A stretch of DNA of 61,579 bases from an uncultured Lachnospiraceae bacterium (GCA_946566685.1 CAMNXA010000017.1:1-61579), one strand, 5' to 3'; shown: positions 7,799 through 17,494, numbered from the stretch's first letter. Made by a program: numbers and translations. The notes: a model not told the origin generated them from the letters alone.

Positions 7799-9163
7799 AT
7801 GAAGAAGAAAGTATTGGCAACATTACTGGCAACAGCATTGGCAGCCAGCTGTCTTGCAGGCTGTGGCGGATCTGGCGATGCAGCACAGACACCGGCAGCA
7901 GATGCACCGGCAGCAGAGACACCTGCGGCAGATGCACCGGCAGCAGATGCACCTGAAGCAGAAGCACCCGCGGCAGAAGCGCCTGCGGCAGATGCAGCAG
8001 CAGATCCGATCGCAAACCTGATCGCAGCTACAACTGACACCGTAACTTTAAAGGTATGGGCATCTGAGGAAGATCAGGATCTCACAACAAAACTGCTTGA
8101 TGAGTTCAAGGCAGCTTATCCGGACGTGACTTTTGATATCACACTCGGTGCAGAATCTGAGTCCACAGCAAAAGATACAATCCTTACAGACGTAGAGGCA
8201 GCAGCAGATGTGTTCGCATTTGCGGATGACCAGATCAACGAGTTGGTAAAGGCTGGCGCATTGCAGGAAGTAGTTGCAAATTACACCTATGATGTGGCAA
8301 ACGATAACGTAAGCGGCGCCGTTGAAGCGGCTACCATCGATGGAAAATTGTATGCATATCCGATGACAGCTGATAACGGTTATTTCATGTTCTATGACTC
8401 TTCCGTATTCTCCGAGAGCGATGTACAGTCCTTAGAGAAGATGGTTGAAGTTGCGCAGGCAGCTAACAAGAAGATTGCAATGGATATCTCCAATGGCTGG
8501 TATATTTATGCATTCTTCCAGGGTGCAGGCCTTGACCTGAAACTGAATGATGACGGCCTTACCAATACCTGTACATGGAACGCAGCAGGCGGTACAGATG
8601 TGGCACAGGCAATCCTTGATCTGACAGCATCTAACGTATTGGTAGATATGGGTGATGAGGATATGGCTACCCAGATCGCAGAGGGTAATGTGGTTGCATG
8701 TGTAAATGGTACCTGGAGAGCAGAGACAGCAGCAGAAGCATGGGGAGACAACTATGCGGCTACCAAGCTTCCTACGTTCAAGGCAGGCGGCAAAGACTGC
8801 CAGATGTCTTCTTACTCCGGTTACAAGCTGATCGGTGTAAATCCTCACTCCGCTAACATCGGTTGGGCAATGCTCCTTGCAGAGTATCTGACCAGCGAGG
8901 CAGCACAGACAGCAAGATTTGAAGCAAGAGGCCTTGGCCCTGCAAACGTTGCGGCAGCATCTTCACCGGCAGTTCAGGCAAATCCTGCTATCGCAGCACT
9001 GGCAGCACAGGCAGCATACGCAACACCTCAGCGTGTAGGCGGCAACTTCTGGTCTCCTGCTGAGACATTAGGACAGATTCTTGCATCTGGTAATCCGGAC
9101 GGAACAGACCTTCAGGAACTGTTGGATACCACAGTTGAGGGTATTACGGCTCCTGTCGAATAA
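7799..9163 (+). CDS. Maltodextrin-type ABC transporter, substrate-binding lipoprotein
   Basis: A 454-residue extracellular solute-binding protein (family 1). A lipoprotein signal peptide ends at the lipobox LAGC (C22), anchoring it to the outer face of the membrane. Residues 23-70 are a low-complexity Ala/Pro/Glu/Asp linker. The binding domain begins at about residue 80 with TVTLKVWASEED and contains YAYPMTADNGYFMFYDSS and VACVNGTWRAE blocks typical of maltose-binding homologues. The start is the ATG with GAGAGG upstream; the frame also runs open for 14 codons before it. Two permeases follow. No ATPase gene is linked, so a shared MsmX-type ATPase encoded elsewhere is likely. Confidence 0.92.
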   Translation: MKKKVLATLLATALAASCLAGCGGSGDAAQTPAADAPAAETPAADAPAADAPEAEAPAAEAPAADAAADPIANLIAATTDTVTLKVWASEEDQDLTTKLLDEFKAAYPDVTFDITLGAESESTAKDTILTDVEAAADVFAFADDQINELVKAGALQEVVANYTYDVANDNVSGAVEAATIDGKLYAYPMTADNGYFMFYDSSVFSESDVQSLEKMVEVAQAANKKIAMDISNGWYIYAFFQGAGLDLKLNDDGLTNTCTWNAAGGTDVAQAILDLTASNVLVDMGDEDMATQIAEGNVVACVNGTWRAETAAEAWGDNYAATKLPTFKAGGKDCQMSSYSGYKLIGVNPHSANIGWAMLLAEYLTSEAAQTARFEARGLGPANVAAASSPAVQANPAIAALAAQAAYATPQRVGGNFWSPAETLGQILASGNPDGTDLQELLDTTVEGITAPVE

Positions 9164-9167
9164 AAAA

Positions 9168-9216
9168 GTAAATTTGCTTCGCAAATTAACTTTACGAGAT
9201 CCGCTTCGCGGACTCG
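9168..9216 (+). repeat. Palindromic repeat element A (two hairpins)
   Basis: Hairpin 1 is AATTTGC-TTC-GCAAATT and hairpin 2 is CGAG(A)TCCGC-TTC-GCGGACTCG. It begins 5 bp after the binding-protein stop codon. It matches the reverse complement of element B at 17527-17578, with paired changes in the stem (TGC/GCA here, TCC/GGA there). See the repeat-family finding. Confidence 0.75.
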
Positions 9217-9259
9217 GCATTAGGAATGTGGGAAAAGTTTTAAAGTAATAAGGAAAACG

Positions 9260-9287
9260 AGAGGGTGGGTGTGTTCACTCGCCCTCT
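9260..9287 (+). terminator. Intercistronic hairpin between binding protein and permease
   Basis: A 12-bp stem with two G-U pairs (AGAGGGTGGGTG and CACTCGCCCTCT, loop TGTT) is followed by TCTT only. It is strong enough to stall polymerase or block 3' decay and so keep binding-protein mRNA above permease mRNA. A matching hairpin sits at 43553-43574 in the second ABC operon. Confidence 0.6.
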
Positions 9288-9325
9288 TCTTGAAAAGTGA
9301 CAGTTGCTTCTGAGAGGAGTTTCGT

Positions 9326-10753
9326 ATGAAGAAGGCATTAAGCGCAATAGGAAATTATTTTAAGGATTTTGGAATTGCCTTTGTCAAGGGAGATGTGTGG
9401 GTTAAGGTTTCGGCTGTCCTGATGGGTGTGGGTTATATAGCCAGGAAACAGGTGGTCAACGGTATTATCATGTTTCTGGTGGAGGCTTTGTTTGCAGTGC
9501 TGTGTGTCGGCTATGCGGCACCCAACCTTGCTAAATTTGGAACACTCGGTACAGTGCAGTTTGAGCAGGTGTTTGATCCGCTGACGATGACCAGCACGAT
9601 CAACGATTATGATAATTCTTTCCTGATTTTGTTAAATTCCATTATTGCACTGTTTTTGATTCTGGTATTTGTTATCTTCTGGATCGCAAACGTGAAAGCG
9701 GTCTATCGTCTACAGCTTCAGCAAGAAAATGGAGAACATATCAATACTTTTGCGGAAGACATACGGGCGTTATTTAATGAAAAATTTCATATTACTTTGT
9801 TAACACTGCCGACTATCGGCGTTATTCTGATGAATATCCTGCCAATCCTGGTTCTGGTGGCGGTCGCATTTACCAATTACGATCAGCAGCATATGCCGCC
9901 AAGTGCATTGTTTACCTGGGTGGGATGGTCTAACTTTAAGAACCTGTTTACCAGTTCCGTGACAGTGACCTTTGGATATTCCTTTAAAAAAGTATTAGTC
10001 TGGACATTAGAGTGGGCGGTACTTGCTACCTTTACAACATATATCGGTGGTATTTTACTTGCCAAGTTTATCAATAATAAGAAGACGAAACTGCCGAAGA
10101 TGTGGAGGACTCTTTTCATCATTGCCATTGCGGTACCGCAGTTCGTCACATTGCTTTTGGTACGTAACTTCTTTGCAGACAGCGGTATTGTCAATACCTT
10201 CTGCAATAATGTCGGTCTCACGGATTTCCTGAAGAATGTGGGACTGGTTCCGGCCAATTTAAGTTATATCCCGTTTTTGACGAATCCGGGATGGGCGAAA
10301 GTGATGATCGTCATCATCAATATCTGGGTCGGTATACCCTACCAGATGCTGATTGCAACGGGTGTGTTGATGAATATTCCGGAGGATCAGATTGAGAGTG
10401 CGAGGATTGACGGAGCGAATCCGTTCCAGATCTTTATAAAGATTACAATGCCGTACATGCTCTTTGTGACCGGCCCGAGTCTGATTACAGACTTTGTCAA
10501 GAACATCAATAACTTTAACGTAATCTACCTGCTGACGCAGGATGTGTTTGTCACAAGCGACCAGCTGCTTGCAAACTCCAACGCGAAGGAGGTTGACCTG
10601 CTCGTCACCTGGCTGTTCCGTCTGACGAACGAGTATTACAACTATAAGATGGCGTCCGTTATCGGTATTATCGTATTTATTATCTGTGCGGCGTTTACCC
10701 TGGTTACCTTTACCAGAACGATCAAAGGAGATAAGGAGGAGGAGTTTCAATAA
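9326..10753 (+). CDS. ABC sugar transporter permease, MalF type
   Basis: A 475-residue inner-membrane permease, longer than most Gram-positive homologues because of about 150 extra N-terminal residues with several membrane segments (GIIMFLVEALFAVLCVGYAA, LILLNSIIALFLILVFVIFW). The core holds the transport domain, and the ATPase-docking EAA loop is EDQIESARIDGANPFQIFIKI near residue 355. The ribosome site GAGAGGAG precedes the ATG. The stop codon overlaps the start of the MalG-type gene by one base, so the two partners are translationally coupled. Confidence 0.92.
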   Translation: MKKALSAIGNYFKDFGIAFVKGDVWVKVSAVLMGVGYIARKQVVNGIIMFLVEALFAVLCVGYAAPNLAKFGTLGTVQFEQVFDPLTMTSTINDYDNSFLILLNSIIALFLILVFVIFWIANVKAVYRLQLQQENGEHINTFAEDIRALFNEKFHITLLTLPTIGVILMNILPILVLVAVAFTNYDQQHMPPSALFTWVGWSNFKNLFTSSVTVTFGYSFKKVLVWTLEWAVLATFTTYIGGILLAKFINNKKTKLPKMWRTLFIIAIAVPQFVTLLLVRNFFADSGIVNTFCNNVGLTDFLKNVGLVPANLSYIPFLTNPGWAKVMIVIINIWVGIPYQMLIATGVLMNIPEDQIESARIDGANPFQIFIKITMPYMLFVTGPSLITDFVKNINNFNVIYLLTQDVFVTSDQLLANSNAKEVDLLVTWLFRLTNEYYNYKMASVIGIIVFIICAAFTLVTFTRTIKGDKEEEFQ

Positions 10754-11595
10754 TGAAAAAGACAGTAAATTCTATTTTAAGACATTTAGTTTTGCTTCTC
10801 CTTGCGGTGATTTGGCTGATTCCGATTCTCTGGCTTTTTGTTACCTCGTTTAGTGGGTACAAGGGAATCAATACGTCCCATTTCTTCCCGGAGACGTGGA
10901 CACTCGACAATTATGCACAGCTGTTCTTCCGGTCAGACTCCATCGTGCAGTATAACAGGTGGTTTGTGAACACACTGGTGATCGCGATTTTTACCTGTCT
11001 GATTTCCACCATACTCGTGCTGATGGTGAGTTATACGATGAGTAAGCTGCGTTTCCCGGGCAGAAAACAGCTGATGAGTTTTAGCATCATTTTAAATATG
11101 TTCCCTGGTGTGCTGTCCATGATCGCGATTTACTTTATCTTAAAGACCTTTAACCTGACAAACAGCCACATAGGCATGATCATTGTCTACTCAGCAGGCG
11201 CGGGGCTTGGGTTCTTGATCTGTAAGGGCTTCATGGATACGATTTCCGTATCTTTAAGTGAGGCGGCAAGACTGGAGGGCGCTTCCGAGGCGAAGATTTT
11301 CTTCCGGATCATCATTCCGCTTTCTAAACCGATCATCGTGTACACCGTTATCAGTTCTTTCCTGGTACCGTGGGGCGATTTCGTGTTTGCGAAGCTGATG
11401 CTGAATTCCGGTATTGCGACAGACTGGACTGTTGCAATTGGGCTTTTCAATATGCTTGGTAAGTCCATGATTGCTAAATACTTCTCCGTATTCTGCGCAG
11501 GCGGTGTGGTGATATCCGTGCCGATTTCAATCCTGTTCCTGATCATGCAGAAGTTCTATGTGGAAGGTATTACAGGCGGTTCTGTCAAGGGTTAA
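10753..11595 (+). CDS. ABC sugar transporter permease, MalG type
   Basis: A 280-residue permease of the CUT1 family and the partner of the MalF-type protein. It has a first membrane segment at residues 10-30 (LVLLLLAVIWLIPILWLFVTSF) and the docking loop SLSEAARLEGASEAKIFFRI near residue 165, and it ends with the common VEGITGGSVKG tail. It starts within the stop codon of the previous gene. It should import malto-oligosaccharides together with the lipoprotein at 7799. Confidence 0.92.
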   Translation: MKKTVNSILRHLVLLLLAVIWLIPILWLFVTSFSGYKGINTSHFFPETWTLDNYAQLFFRSDSIVQYNRWFVNTLVIAIFTCLISTILVLMVSYTMSKLRFPGRKQLMSFSIILNMFPGVLSMIAIYFILKTFNLTNSHIGMIIVYSAGAGLGFLICKGFMDTISVSLSEAARLEGASEAKIFFRIIIPLSKPIIVYTVISSFLVPWGDFVFAKLMLNSGIATDWTVAIGLFNMLGKSMIAKYFSVFCAGGVVISVPISILFLIMQKFYVEGITGGSVKG

Positions 11596-11706
11596 TCCCT
11601 GACGGGAACGTGACAGAGAAGACATTAAAAGATGTGAAGATAGTGGCAGGCTGTGCTTTTAGGGTGCAGCCTGTTATTCACGGGATAGGGGTAAAGGGAG
11701 TGTGTT

Positions 11707-13446
11707 ATGAAGAGAGACAGGATGAGAGCAGTGGCAGGGGTTCTGACAGCGGTTTTATTGTTGGGTGGCTGCGGCGGCTCTGGCAATGGTAAGACCATTG
11801 TATTGACGAACGAAGCCGGGCAAGCCACAGAACAGTCTGAAAAGGAATCCGAGACAAATGGGAATGAGGAATCTGCGGCAGAATCCTGGGAGTCTCTGCC
11901 CTTACAGATGATAAACGATAACTACAGGACATATTATGAAGTTTTTGTCTATTCCTTCTGTGACAGTGACGGCGATGGGGTGGGAGACCTGCAAGGGCTG
12001 ATCTCGAAGCTTGATTATATCAATGACGGAGATGACACCACAGATACGGACTTGGGTTGTAACGGCATCTGGCTGATGCCGGTGAACCCTTCGCCCACCT
12101 ATCACAAATATGACGTGGCGGATTATTATGCCATCGATGAGGAATATGGCACCTTGGAAGATTTTCAGGAATTTCTTGCGGAATGTGACAGGCGCGGCAT
12201 CAAGGTCATCATGGATCTGGTACTCAATCACAGTTCTTCTCAAAATCCCTGGTTCCAGGAGGCCTGCGCTTATCTGCGGGGCTTGCATGGGGCAGAACCG
12301 GATGCAGAGGCGTGTCCGTATTTTGCGTACTATCATTTTTCCAAAGAACAGGGCGGCGGTTATTATGAGGTGGAGGGTACGGACTGGTATTATGAAGCCC
12401 AGTTCTGGTCTGAGATGCCGGACCTTAATCTGGACTGCGAGGCTCTGCGGGATGAGATTGCACAGATCACGCAGTACTGGCTGGATATGGGCGTGGGCGG
12501 ATTCCGTCTGGATGCGGTGAAAGAATACTATACCGGAGCGCCGCAGTCCAATATTGACTTCCTGAATTGGTTGACTAATACAGTCAAATCCCAGAAAGAG
12601 GATGCCTATCTGGTGGGAGAAGCCTGGCTGGATATGGCGGATTATGCGAAATATTATGAAAGCGGCATCGACAGTATCTTTGACTTTGCCTTTGCGGATA
12701 AGGATGGCATTATCTCCAAAGTGTTAAACGGTTCCTCGGCAGCCAAATACGGTGCAGCAGTCGGTTCTCTGGATAGTATGTACCGTGCATACAATGAGAA
12801 TTATATTGATGCGCCTTTCTATACCAATCATGATATGGGGAGAAGCGCCGGGTACTATGCCGGGGATAATTCGGAGGCACAGACCAAGATGGCAGGCGCC
12901 ATGAACCTGTTTATGAGCGGATCGGCCTTCCTGTATTATGGGGAGGAACTTGGCATGAAGGGATCCGGCAAAGATGAAAACAAACGTGCACCCATGTATT
13001 GGAGCAAGGATGCCTCGGCGGAAGGGATGTGCGATGGCCCGGCTGACATGGACGATGTGAAGATGAAGTTTGAAAGCCTGGAAGAGCAGGCACAGGATCC
13101 GGATTCGGTTTATCAATATTATAAGAAGGTTCTCAGGATACGCAACCAGAATCCTGAGATTGCCCGCGGCAGGGCGGAATACGTGCTGGTGGGAGATTTT
13201 CTGGCAGAGGATACCAAAGAGAGTGTCTGCGCGATCAAAAAGACCTATGAAGAGCAGGAAATCCTGTTATTGTTTGTGACAGGACCGGATACGGAAGAAC
13301 TGGATCTGACCGGGATCACACTGAATGGAAAGGCTGTCGGTGCGGATACGGAGATTCGAGGTACGCTTACGACCGGTGAGGAGCCGATCACATTTATCGA
13401 TGGCACTGCGGTGATGCCTGGATTTTCGGTAATGGTGCTGCGCTAA
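11707..13446 (+). CDS. Alpha-amylase family glycosidase (GH13), surface lipoprotein
   Basis: A 579-residue extracellular enzyme anchored as a lipoprotein (lipobox LGGC, C22), then a short Gln/Glu-rich linker and the GH13 barrel from about residue 64. Conserved regions are VIMDLVLNHS, GGFRLDAVKE with nucleophile D269, YLVGEAW with acid/base E305, and FYTNHDMGR with D376. All catalytic residues are intact. It should cut starch or long maltodextrins at the cell surface and feed the ABC importer encoded just upstream. A 111-bp gap separates it from the permease gene, with only a weak inverted repeat (AGGCTG/CAGCCT), so it is probably the last gene of the malQ operon. Confidence 0.92.
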   Translation: MKRDRMRAVAGVLTAVLLLGGCGGSGNGKTIVLTNEAGQATEQSEKESETNGNEESAAESWESLPLQMINDNYRTYYEVFVYSFCDSDGDGVGDLQGLISKLDYINDGDDTTDTDLGCNGIWLMPVNPSPTYHKYDVADYYAIDEEYGTLEDFQEFLAECDRRGIKVIMDLVLNHSSSQNPWFQEACAYLRGLHGAEPDAEACPYFAYYHFSKEQGGGYYEVEGTDWYYEAQFWSEMPDLNLDCEALRDEIAQITQYWLDMGVGGFRLDAVKEYYTGAPQSNIDFLNWLTNTVKSQKEDAYLVGEAWLDMADYAKYYESGIDSIFDFAFADKDGIISKVLNGSSAAKYGAAVGSLDSMYRAYNENYIDAPFYTNHDMGRSAGYYAGDNSEAQTKMAGAMNLFMSGSAFLYYGEELGMKGSGKDENKRAPMYWSKDASAEGMCDGPADMDDVKMKFESLEEQAQDPDSVYQYYKKVLRIRNQNPEIARGRAEYVLVGDFLAEDTKESVCAIKKTYEEQEILLLFVTGPDTEELDLTGITLNGKAVGADTEIRGTLTTGEEPITFIDGTAVMPGFSVMVLR

Positions 13447-13533
13447 ATTGCAGAATAAGGATTGCTTGTGGGCTATGTCGTGAACGGTTATGATCTCAAT
13501 AGGCTGGGGCATGCCAACTATGTATAATGAGTC

Positions 13534-13562
13534 TTGAAATTCTAAAAATTTTATTATAAAAT
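13534..13562 (+). promoter_or_regulatory. Promoter of the OFA transporter gene
   Basis: TTGAAA (13534-13539), 17-bp spacer, TAAAAT (13557-13562), in an AT-rich stretch 71 bp before the start codon. The preceding gene ends 87 bp upstream of the -35 box, which fits an independent transcription unit. Confidence 0.6.
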
Positions 13563-13632
13563 TATTAAAGTTACATTCAGCTTTTTTAATTTCTTAAATA
13601 ATACTATAACGAAAGGATAACAGGTAATTATC

Positions 13633-14931
13633 ATGAAAAACTGTCAAAACAAATGGGTGCGTGCCGCAATTCCGGCATTGCTCCTGCATTTCAGTATCGG
13701 TACTGTGTACTGCTGGTCTATTTTCAGTCAGGAGATTGCTGACTACATAGGATTTTCCAAGGCGGCTACGGAGTGGGCTTTCAGTTTTGCCATCTTTTTC
13801 CTGGGTATGTCGGCAGCTTTCCTGGGAAACGTGGTGGAGAAAGATATTCATAAGTCATCCCTGATTGCAACCATCACTTTTGCGCTGGGTATGGCGGGCA
13901 CCGGATTCTTTATTTATTACGGTGGAAGCCATAAGGGCAGTGTTCTGGCACTTGTGGGTATTTATATCTGTTATGGTTTTATTATGGGTATTGGTCTGGG
14001 AACCGGATATCTGTCGCCGGTTAAGACCTTGATGCTCTGGTTCGAGGATAAGAAGGGCTTGGCAACCGGTCTTGCCGTAGCAGGATTCGGCGGTGCCAAG
14101 GCAATTGCAAGCCCTATCATGCAGGCTTTGCTTTCCAATCTTGGTGAGGGCGGTATTTACAAGATGTTCTTTATCCTGGCAGCAGTTTATTTTGTAATGA
14201 TGTTTGTAGGCCATCTGCTTCTGGCGAAACCTGCGGGATGGCATGAGCCCCAGAAGAAAGAAAAGGGACAGGGAATCATGGCTACCATAAAGACCCGTCC
14301 GATTGTCAACTATATCGGTATCTGGCTGATGTTCTACATCAATATCACCTGTGGTCTGGCTTTGATTTCCCAGGAGAAGATGATTGTAAAATGTATTGGC
14401 CTTGCAGGCGTGGTGGGTGTGATTTCTACCATCTCCGCTGTCTTTAATGCGGGCGGCCGTCTGGGATTCTCCGCATGGGCAGATCATCTGAAGGACAGAA
14501 ATACGATCTATAAACTGATTTTTATTCTTTCCATTGTATTCACCGGTGCGGTAATGCTTACCGGCGGTATCAAGAACGGAGAAGGCAATATCCTGTTGAT
14601 CGTTCTGGTACTGGCATTGATCTTTATGGTAAATGCCGGATACGGCGGCGGCTTCTCCAATGTGCCGACCCTGCTTTCGGATCATTATGGCATGGGCAGT
14701 ATCAGTGCCATTCATGGTATCACACTCTCAGCCTGGGCCTTTGCCGGTCTTACGGGTAACCAGATTGCAACGCTGATTGTGAGCAACACGGGAAGCTTTA
14801 TCGAGGATAGTCATGGAAATATGATCAATCCGGTAGGATATCAGAATGTGTTGTATTTCACGATTATACTTTATATCATAGCCTTACTGATCAGTTTGTT
14901 TATGGTGAAGCAATACAAAGAGGAGAAATAA
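13633..14931 (+). CDS. OFA-type MFS transporter (oxalate/formate or lactate antiporter-like)
   Basis: A 432-residue protein with 12 predicted membrane segments. The N terminus PALLLHFSIGTVYCWSIF and the GIGLGTGYLSPVKTLMLWFEDKKGLATGLAVAGFGGAKA block are hallmarks of the oxalate:formate antiporter branch of the major facilitator family, which in Clostridia usually moves small organic acids such as lactate. The exact substrate cannot be read from sequence. It is a single-gene unit with its own promoter and a strong terminator directly downstream. The ribosome site is poor (GAAAGGATAACAGG, distant). Confidence 0.8.
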   Translation: MKNCQNKWVRAAIPALLLHFSIGTVYCWSIFSQEIADYIGFSKAATEWAFSFAIFFLGMSAAFLGNVVEKDIHKSSLIATITFALGMAGTGFFIYYGGSHKGSVLALVGIYICYGFIMGIGLGTGYLSPVKTLMLWFEDKKGLATGLAVAGFGGAKAIASPIMQALLSNLGEGGIYKMFFILAAVYFVMMFVGHLLLAKPAGWHEPQKKEKGQGIMATIKTRPIVNYIGIWLMFYINITCGLALISQEKMIVKCIGLAGVVGVISTISAVFNAGGRLGFSAWADHLKDRNTIYKLIFILSIVFTGAVMLTGGIKNGEGNILLIVLVLALIFMVNAGYGGGFSNVPTLLSDHYGMGSISAIHGITLSAWAFAGLTGNQIATLIVSNTGSFIEDSHGNMINPVGYQNVLYFTIILYIIALLISLFMVKQYKEEK

Positions 14932-14943
14932 ACAGTGACAGCA

Positions 14944-14975
14944 AAAACCCCGAAGGATAAAACCTTCGGGGTTTT
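14944..14975. terminator. Strong, probably bidirectional terminator
   Basis: A perfect 13-bp stem (AAAACCCCGAAGG and CCTTCGGGGTTTT, loop ATAAAA) lies 12 bp after the transporter stop codon. A-runs on the left and T-runs on the right let it serve both strands; the convergent gene from the right ends at 15176. Confidence 0.9.
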
Positions 14976-14991
14976 CGCTGTGTAAAAGGGG

Positions 14992-15037
14992 AATTCTTCG
15001 GAATTGCTATTGCTGACTTGATTTCCGCGATCAAGTC
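14992..15037. repeat. Two-hairpin element resembling the palindromic repeat family
   Basis: Hairpin 1 is AATTC-TTCG-GAATT (14992-15005) and hairpin 2 is GACTTGAT-TTCCGCG-ATCAAGTC (15015-15037). The first hairpin matches hairpin 1 of the repeat family apart from one lost base pair, and the second has the same place but a different stem. It may be a diverged copy. Confidence 0.45.
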
Positions 15038-15175
15038 TAACATTACTATAATATCTTTTGGTACGACAGTCTATAATTATATTGCAGAAGAATAACACTA
15101 TATTGGCGAAAAATGTCGAATCTACTCATAATCATTCCAAAAAACTGATTCATAATAAAAACATTTTGCGCTTTT

Positions 15176-17431
15176 CTAGCGATTTAAGAAATCCCTCTGA
15201 TTTTGTAACTCTTCCGGTACGGGTGTATTTGTATTTTTCAGCTTCTGGAAGAGGTTGTTATAATGGTGTATCTTCTGGCTGAGTTTGATATCATAACGAT
15301 CCATCATTTCCTTATACAGCGGGTTTGCTTTGAGCCTGTTACGGATTTCCTTGGCAAACGGACAGTAAGTGAAGAGGATTGTGCGGGATACCTTATTCAG
15401 GCGGGGCGAGCCGGAACCTTCATAGAGGATCCAGGCTTCATAATCCCTGATGAACATTTCTTTATAACTGTTCTTTGCTTTCTGCATACTGAGCTTGATC
15501 TTATCCTTGGCATCTGCCGACAGATCCCGGTTCTTTTTGTAGAACTGGATGTAATCGAAGTATTCGCTGGTGAGGGACGCTTCGGATACATCGTTCCAGC
15601 GGGCGCCCTGCACACGTTTGCACATTTCCCAACGGAAATCGCCGGTCAGGCGGACTAAGATATTGGTCAGATCTTCCATCTGGAAGATGGATACCATCAT
15701 ACGGGCCGGGGTGGTACGTTTGCGGCCTTCAATTTCCTGCCATGCAACGCCGCGGATTCCCACATTGGGCATCAGGATCAGATCCGGCAGTACCTCTACA
15801 CCCACAGACTCCTTACCGATACCGATGTCCGGATTGGTATAGATGATGTCGCGGTAGTAAGCACTGAAGTCCAGGGAACGTATCATCTTAAAGGCATCTT
15901 CGACCTTATCTGCGGAGACCAGGGAAACATCCAGGTCTTTTAAGATATTGTGTTCCGAGAAGATAGGGCAGAAATTGATAATACGGCCAAAGGTAATCTT
16001 GTTGACGGTGGGGAACATATTGTTCATCTCGAACAGTACCTGTTTCTCCCTGTTGTTCTGCCATTCGATTTCCTGGGCGGCAGTGATCTTACCAGTCATC
16101 TTCTGCTCATGCAGATAAGCGATATAATCGGCATCAAATTCGTTGCGGCTGGGTGCCTTTTCACCATTGTAAATAGCTTTGAGCCATTCGTAAATGGTGT
16201 AGACTTTCCGCTTGGGATCTGTGGGAAGTCTATCTACAATGGAGTACAGGTAGGAAGCATTCTCCATGCCTGCCAGGTTTTCGTCCACATAGCCAAAGTT
16301 GAAGAACATTTTCACAACTTTGGGGATGGCATTGTCATTTAGACTCTTTAAGAAAGCGCCCTCATAAATCTGATAGAACAGCTTGGTGATCGTGAGACGC
16401 AGTTTTCTTGCGGCGTCATCAGAAGCGTTCTTGTCAGTCATCTTGGCATATTTTTCAACATTTGCCCGGAAAGCGGTGGCGGTTTCGCTGCTGACACCGG
16501 AGTAGGCGAGGATTGTATTCATGGAATCTGTGATTTCCGGTACTTCATCCGTCTTGGTATCCTCATCACCGGAGGAAGTGCTTACCTTGTTGAGTTTCTC
16601 ACGGTATTCAGCCACGCGCTGCTTGTACATGTCCTTGTCGATTGAGGGCTGGCTCTCAAGCTGGATCATCATGGTAGATAATGCCGCAATGATCGTGGTG
16701 GAATTCTCGGCATTGGGGCCGATCTTATAGAGAATGCCTGCATATAAATCAAAGAAATCCAGATGATTTTCATTCATCAGGAGGTTGGTAATCTCCGATT
16801 TGTAATCATATAGTACACGGCAGATAGAGATAATATTGTAGATATCCTGATCTACCTTTAAGATTAAGCCGGTCATAAAGTCGGGATCCAGGTTTTTGGC
16901 AGTTTTTTCTGTCACCAGCGTGCCCAGCTGGGTGTAGAAGCCGTCAATCCAGCTGTCCACATCTTCTTCGAGGACCAGCTGAGTCAATGTCTCCATAGCC
17001 GGCAGTTCCCTTGCGGCAAAGCCAAGTTTTGTACAAAAGGACTTATAATCTTCATAGCTGTCCATCAGGTAATGGTAGAAATTATTACAGTCAAAATGGC
17101 TCAGTTCATACTGGTCAAGAATTTCATGAAGCTGCTTGAACAAAGACGTGATAAGGAAATTTGACAGTTCCTTGTTACTTTTCATAAAACTGGATAATTG
17201 TGCGGCAGAACAGGGATAAGAAGCAAATGAAGTGGCTTCCTCTGCCTGGTAAGAGATGAAATAGGATCCGAAAAAAAGTTCGCAGATGCCCACAACATCA
17301 CCTTTTCCCAGATAAAATTCGCCGCCTGGATAGGTGGCGCGCACGCTCCCCTTAGCGATTACATGTAAGGCGGTGAGATTTTGACCACTCTGGATCAACT
17401 GCGTCCCCGCCGGAAATTCTTTTACAGCCAT
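15176..17431 (-). CDS. Large protein with N-terminal cyclic-nucleotide-binding-like domain
   Basis: A 751-residue cytosolic protein. Residues 5-115 look like a cNMP-binding beta roll (PAGTQLIQSGQNLTALHVIAKGSVRATYPGGEFYLGKGDVVGICELFF). The phosphate-cassette Arg/Ala are not obvious, so ligand binding may be lost. The remaining 630 residues have no motif I know; they are mostly helical with a later VLPDLILMPNVGIRGVAWQEIEGRKRTTPARM segment. There is no HTH, so it is not a CRP-type regulator. The start is the ATG preceded by GGGGAGG; the frame runs open for 59 more codons upstream, but those lie in the palindromic repeat. It is monocistronic. Confidence 0.65.
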   Translation of the reverse strand: MAVKEFPAGTQLIQSGQNLTALHVIAKGSVRATYPGGEFYLGKGDVVGICELFFGSYFISYQAEEATSFASYPCSAAQLSSFMKSNKELSNFLITSLFKQLHEILDQYELSHFDCNNFYHYLMDSYEDYKSFCTKLGFAARELPAMETLTQLVLEEDVDSWIDGFYTQLGTLVTEKTAKNLDPDFMTGLILKVDQDIYNIISICRVLYDYKSEITNLLMNENHLDFFDLYAGILYKIGPNAENSTTIIAALSTMMIQLESQPSIDKDMYKQRVAEYREKLNKVSTSSGDEDTKTDEVPEITDSMNTILAYSGVSSETATAFRANVEKYAKMTDKNASDDAARKLRLTITKLFYQIYEGAFLKSLNDNAIPKVVKMFFNFGYVDENLAGMENASYLYSIVDRLPTDPKRKVYTIYEWLKAIYNGEKAPSRNEFDADYIAYLHEQKMTGKITAAQEIEWQNNREKQVLFEMNNMFPTVNKITFGRIINFCPIFSEHNILKDLDVSLVSADKVEDAFKMIRSLDFSAYYRDIIYTNPDIGIGKESVGVEVLPDLILMPNVGIRGVAWQEIEGRKRTTPARMMVSIFQMEDLTNILVRLTGDFRWEMCKRVQGARWNDVSEASLTSEYFDYIQFYKKNRDLSADAKDKIKLSMQKAKNSYKEMFIRDYEAWILYEGSGSPRLNKVSRTILFTYCPFAKEIRNRLKANPLYKEMMDRYDIKLSQKIHHYNNLFQKLKNTNTPVPEELQNQRDFLNR

Positions 17432-17494
17432 GATAATACCTCCCCTGTGATTTAGTACAAACTGATTCTGTCGGAATTCCAAAGAAAAACTTAT

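Noticed and set aside
11610..11792. 60-codon plus-strand frame between the MalG-type permease gene and the amylase gene
   Set aside because: It overlaps the amylase signal-peptide region in another frame and shows no ribosome site or motif.
13855..14715. 286-codon minus-strand frame inside the OFA transporter gene
   Set aside because: The plus strand encodes an evident 12-segment transporter; the mirror frame is polar and motif-free.
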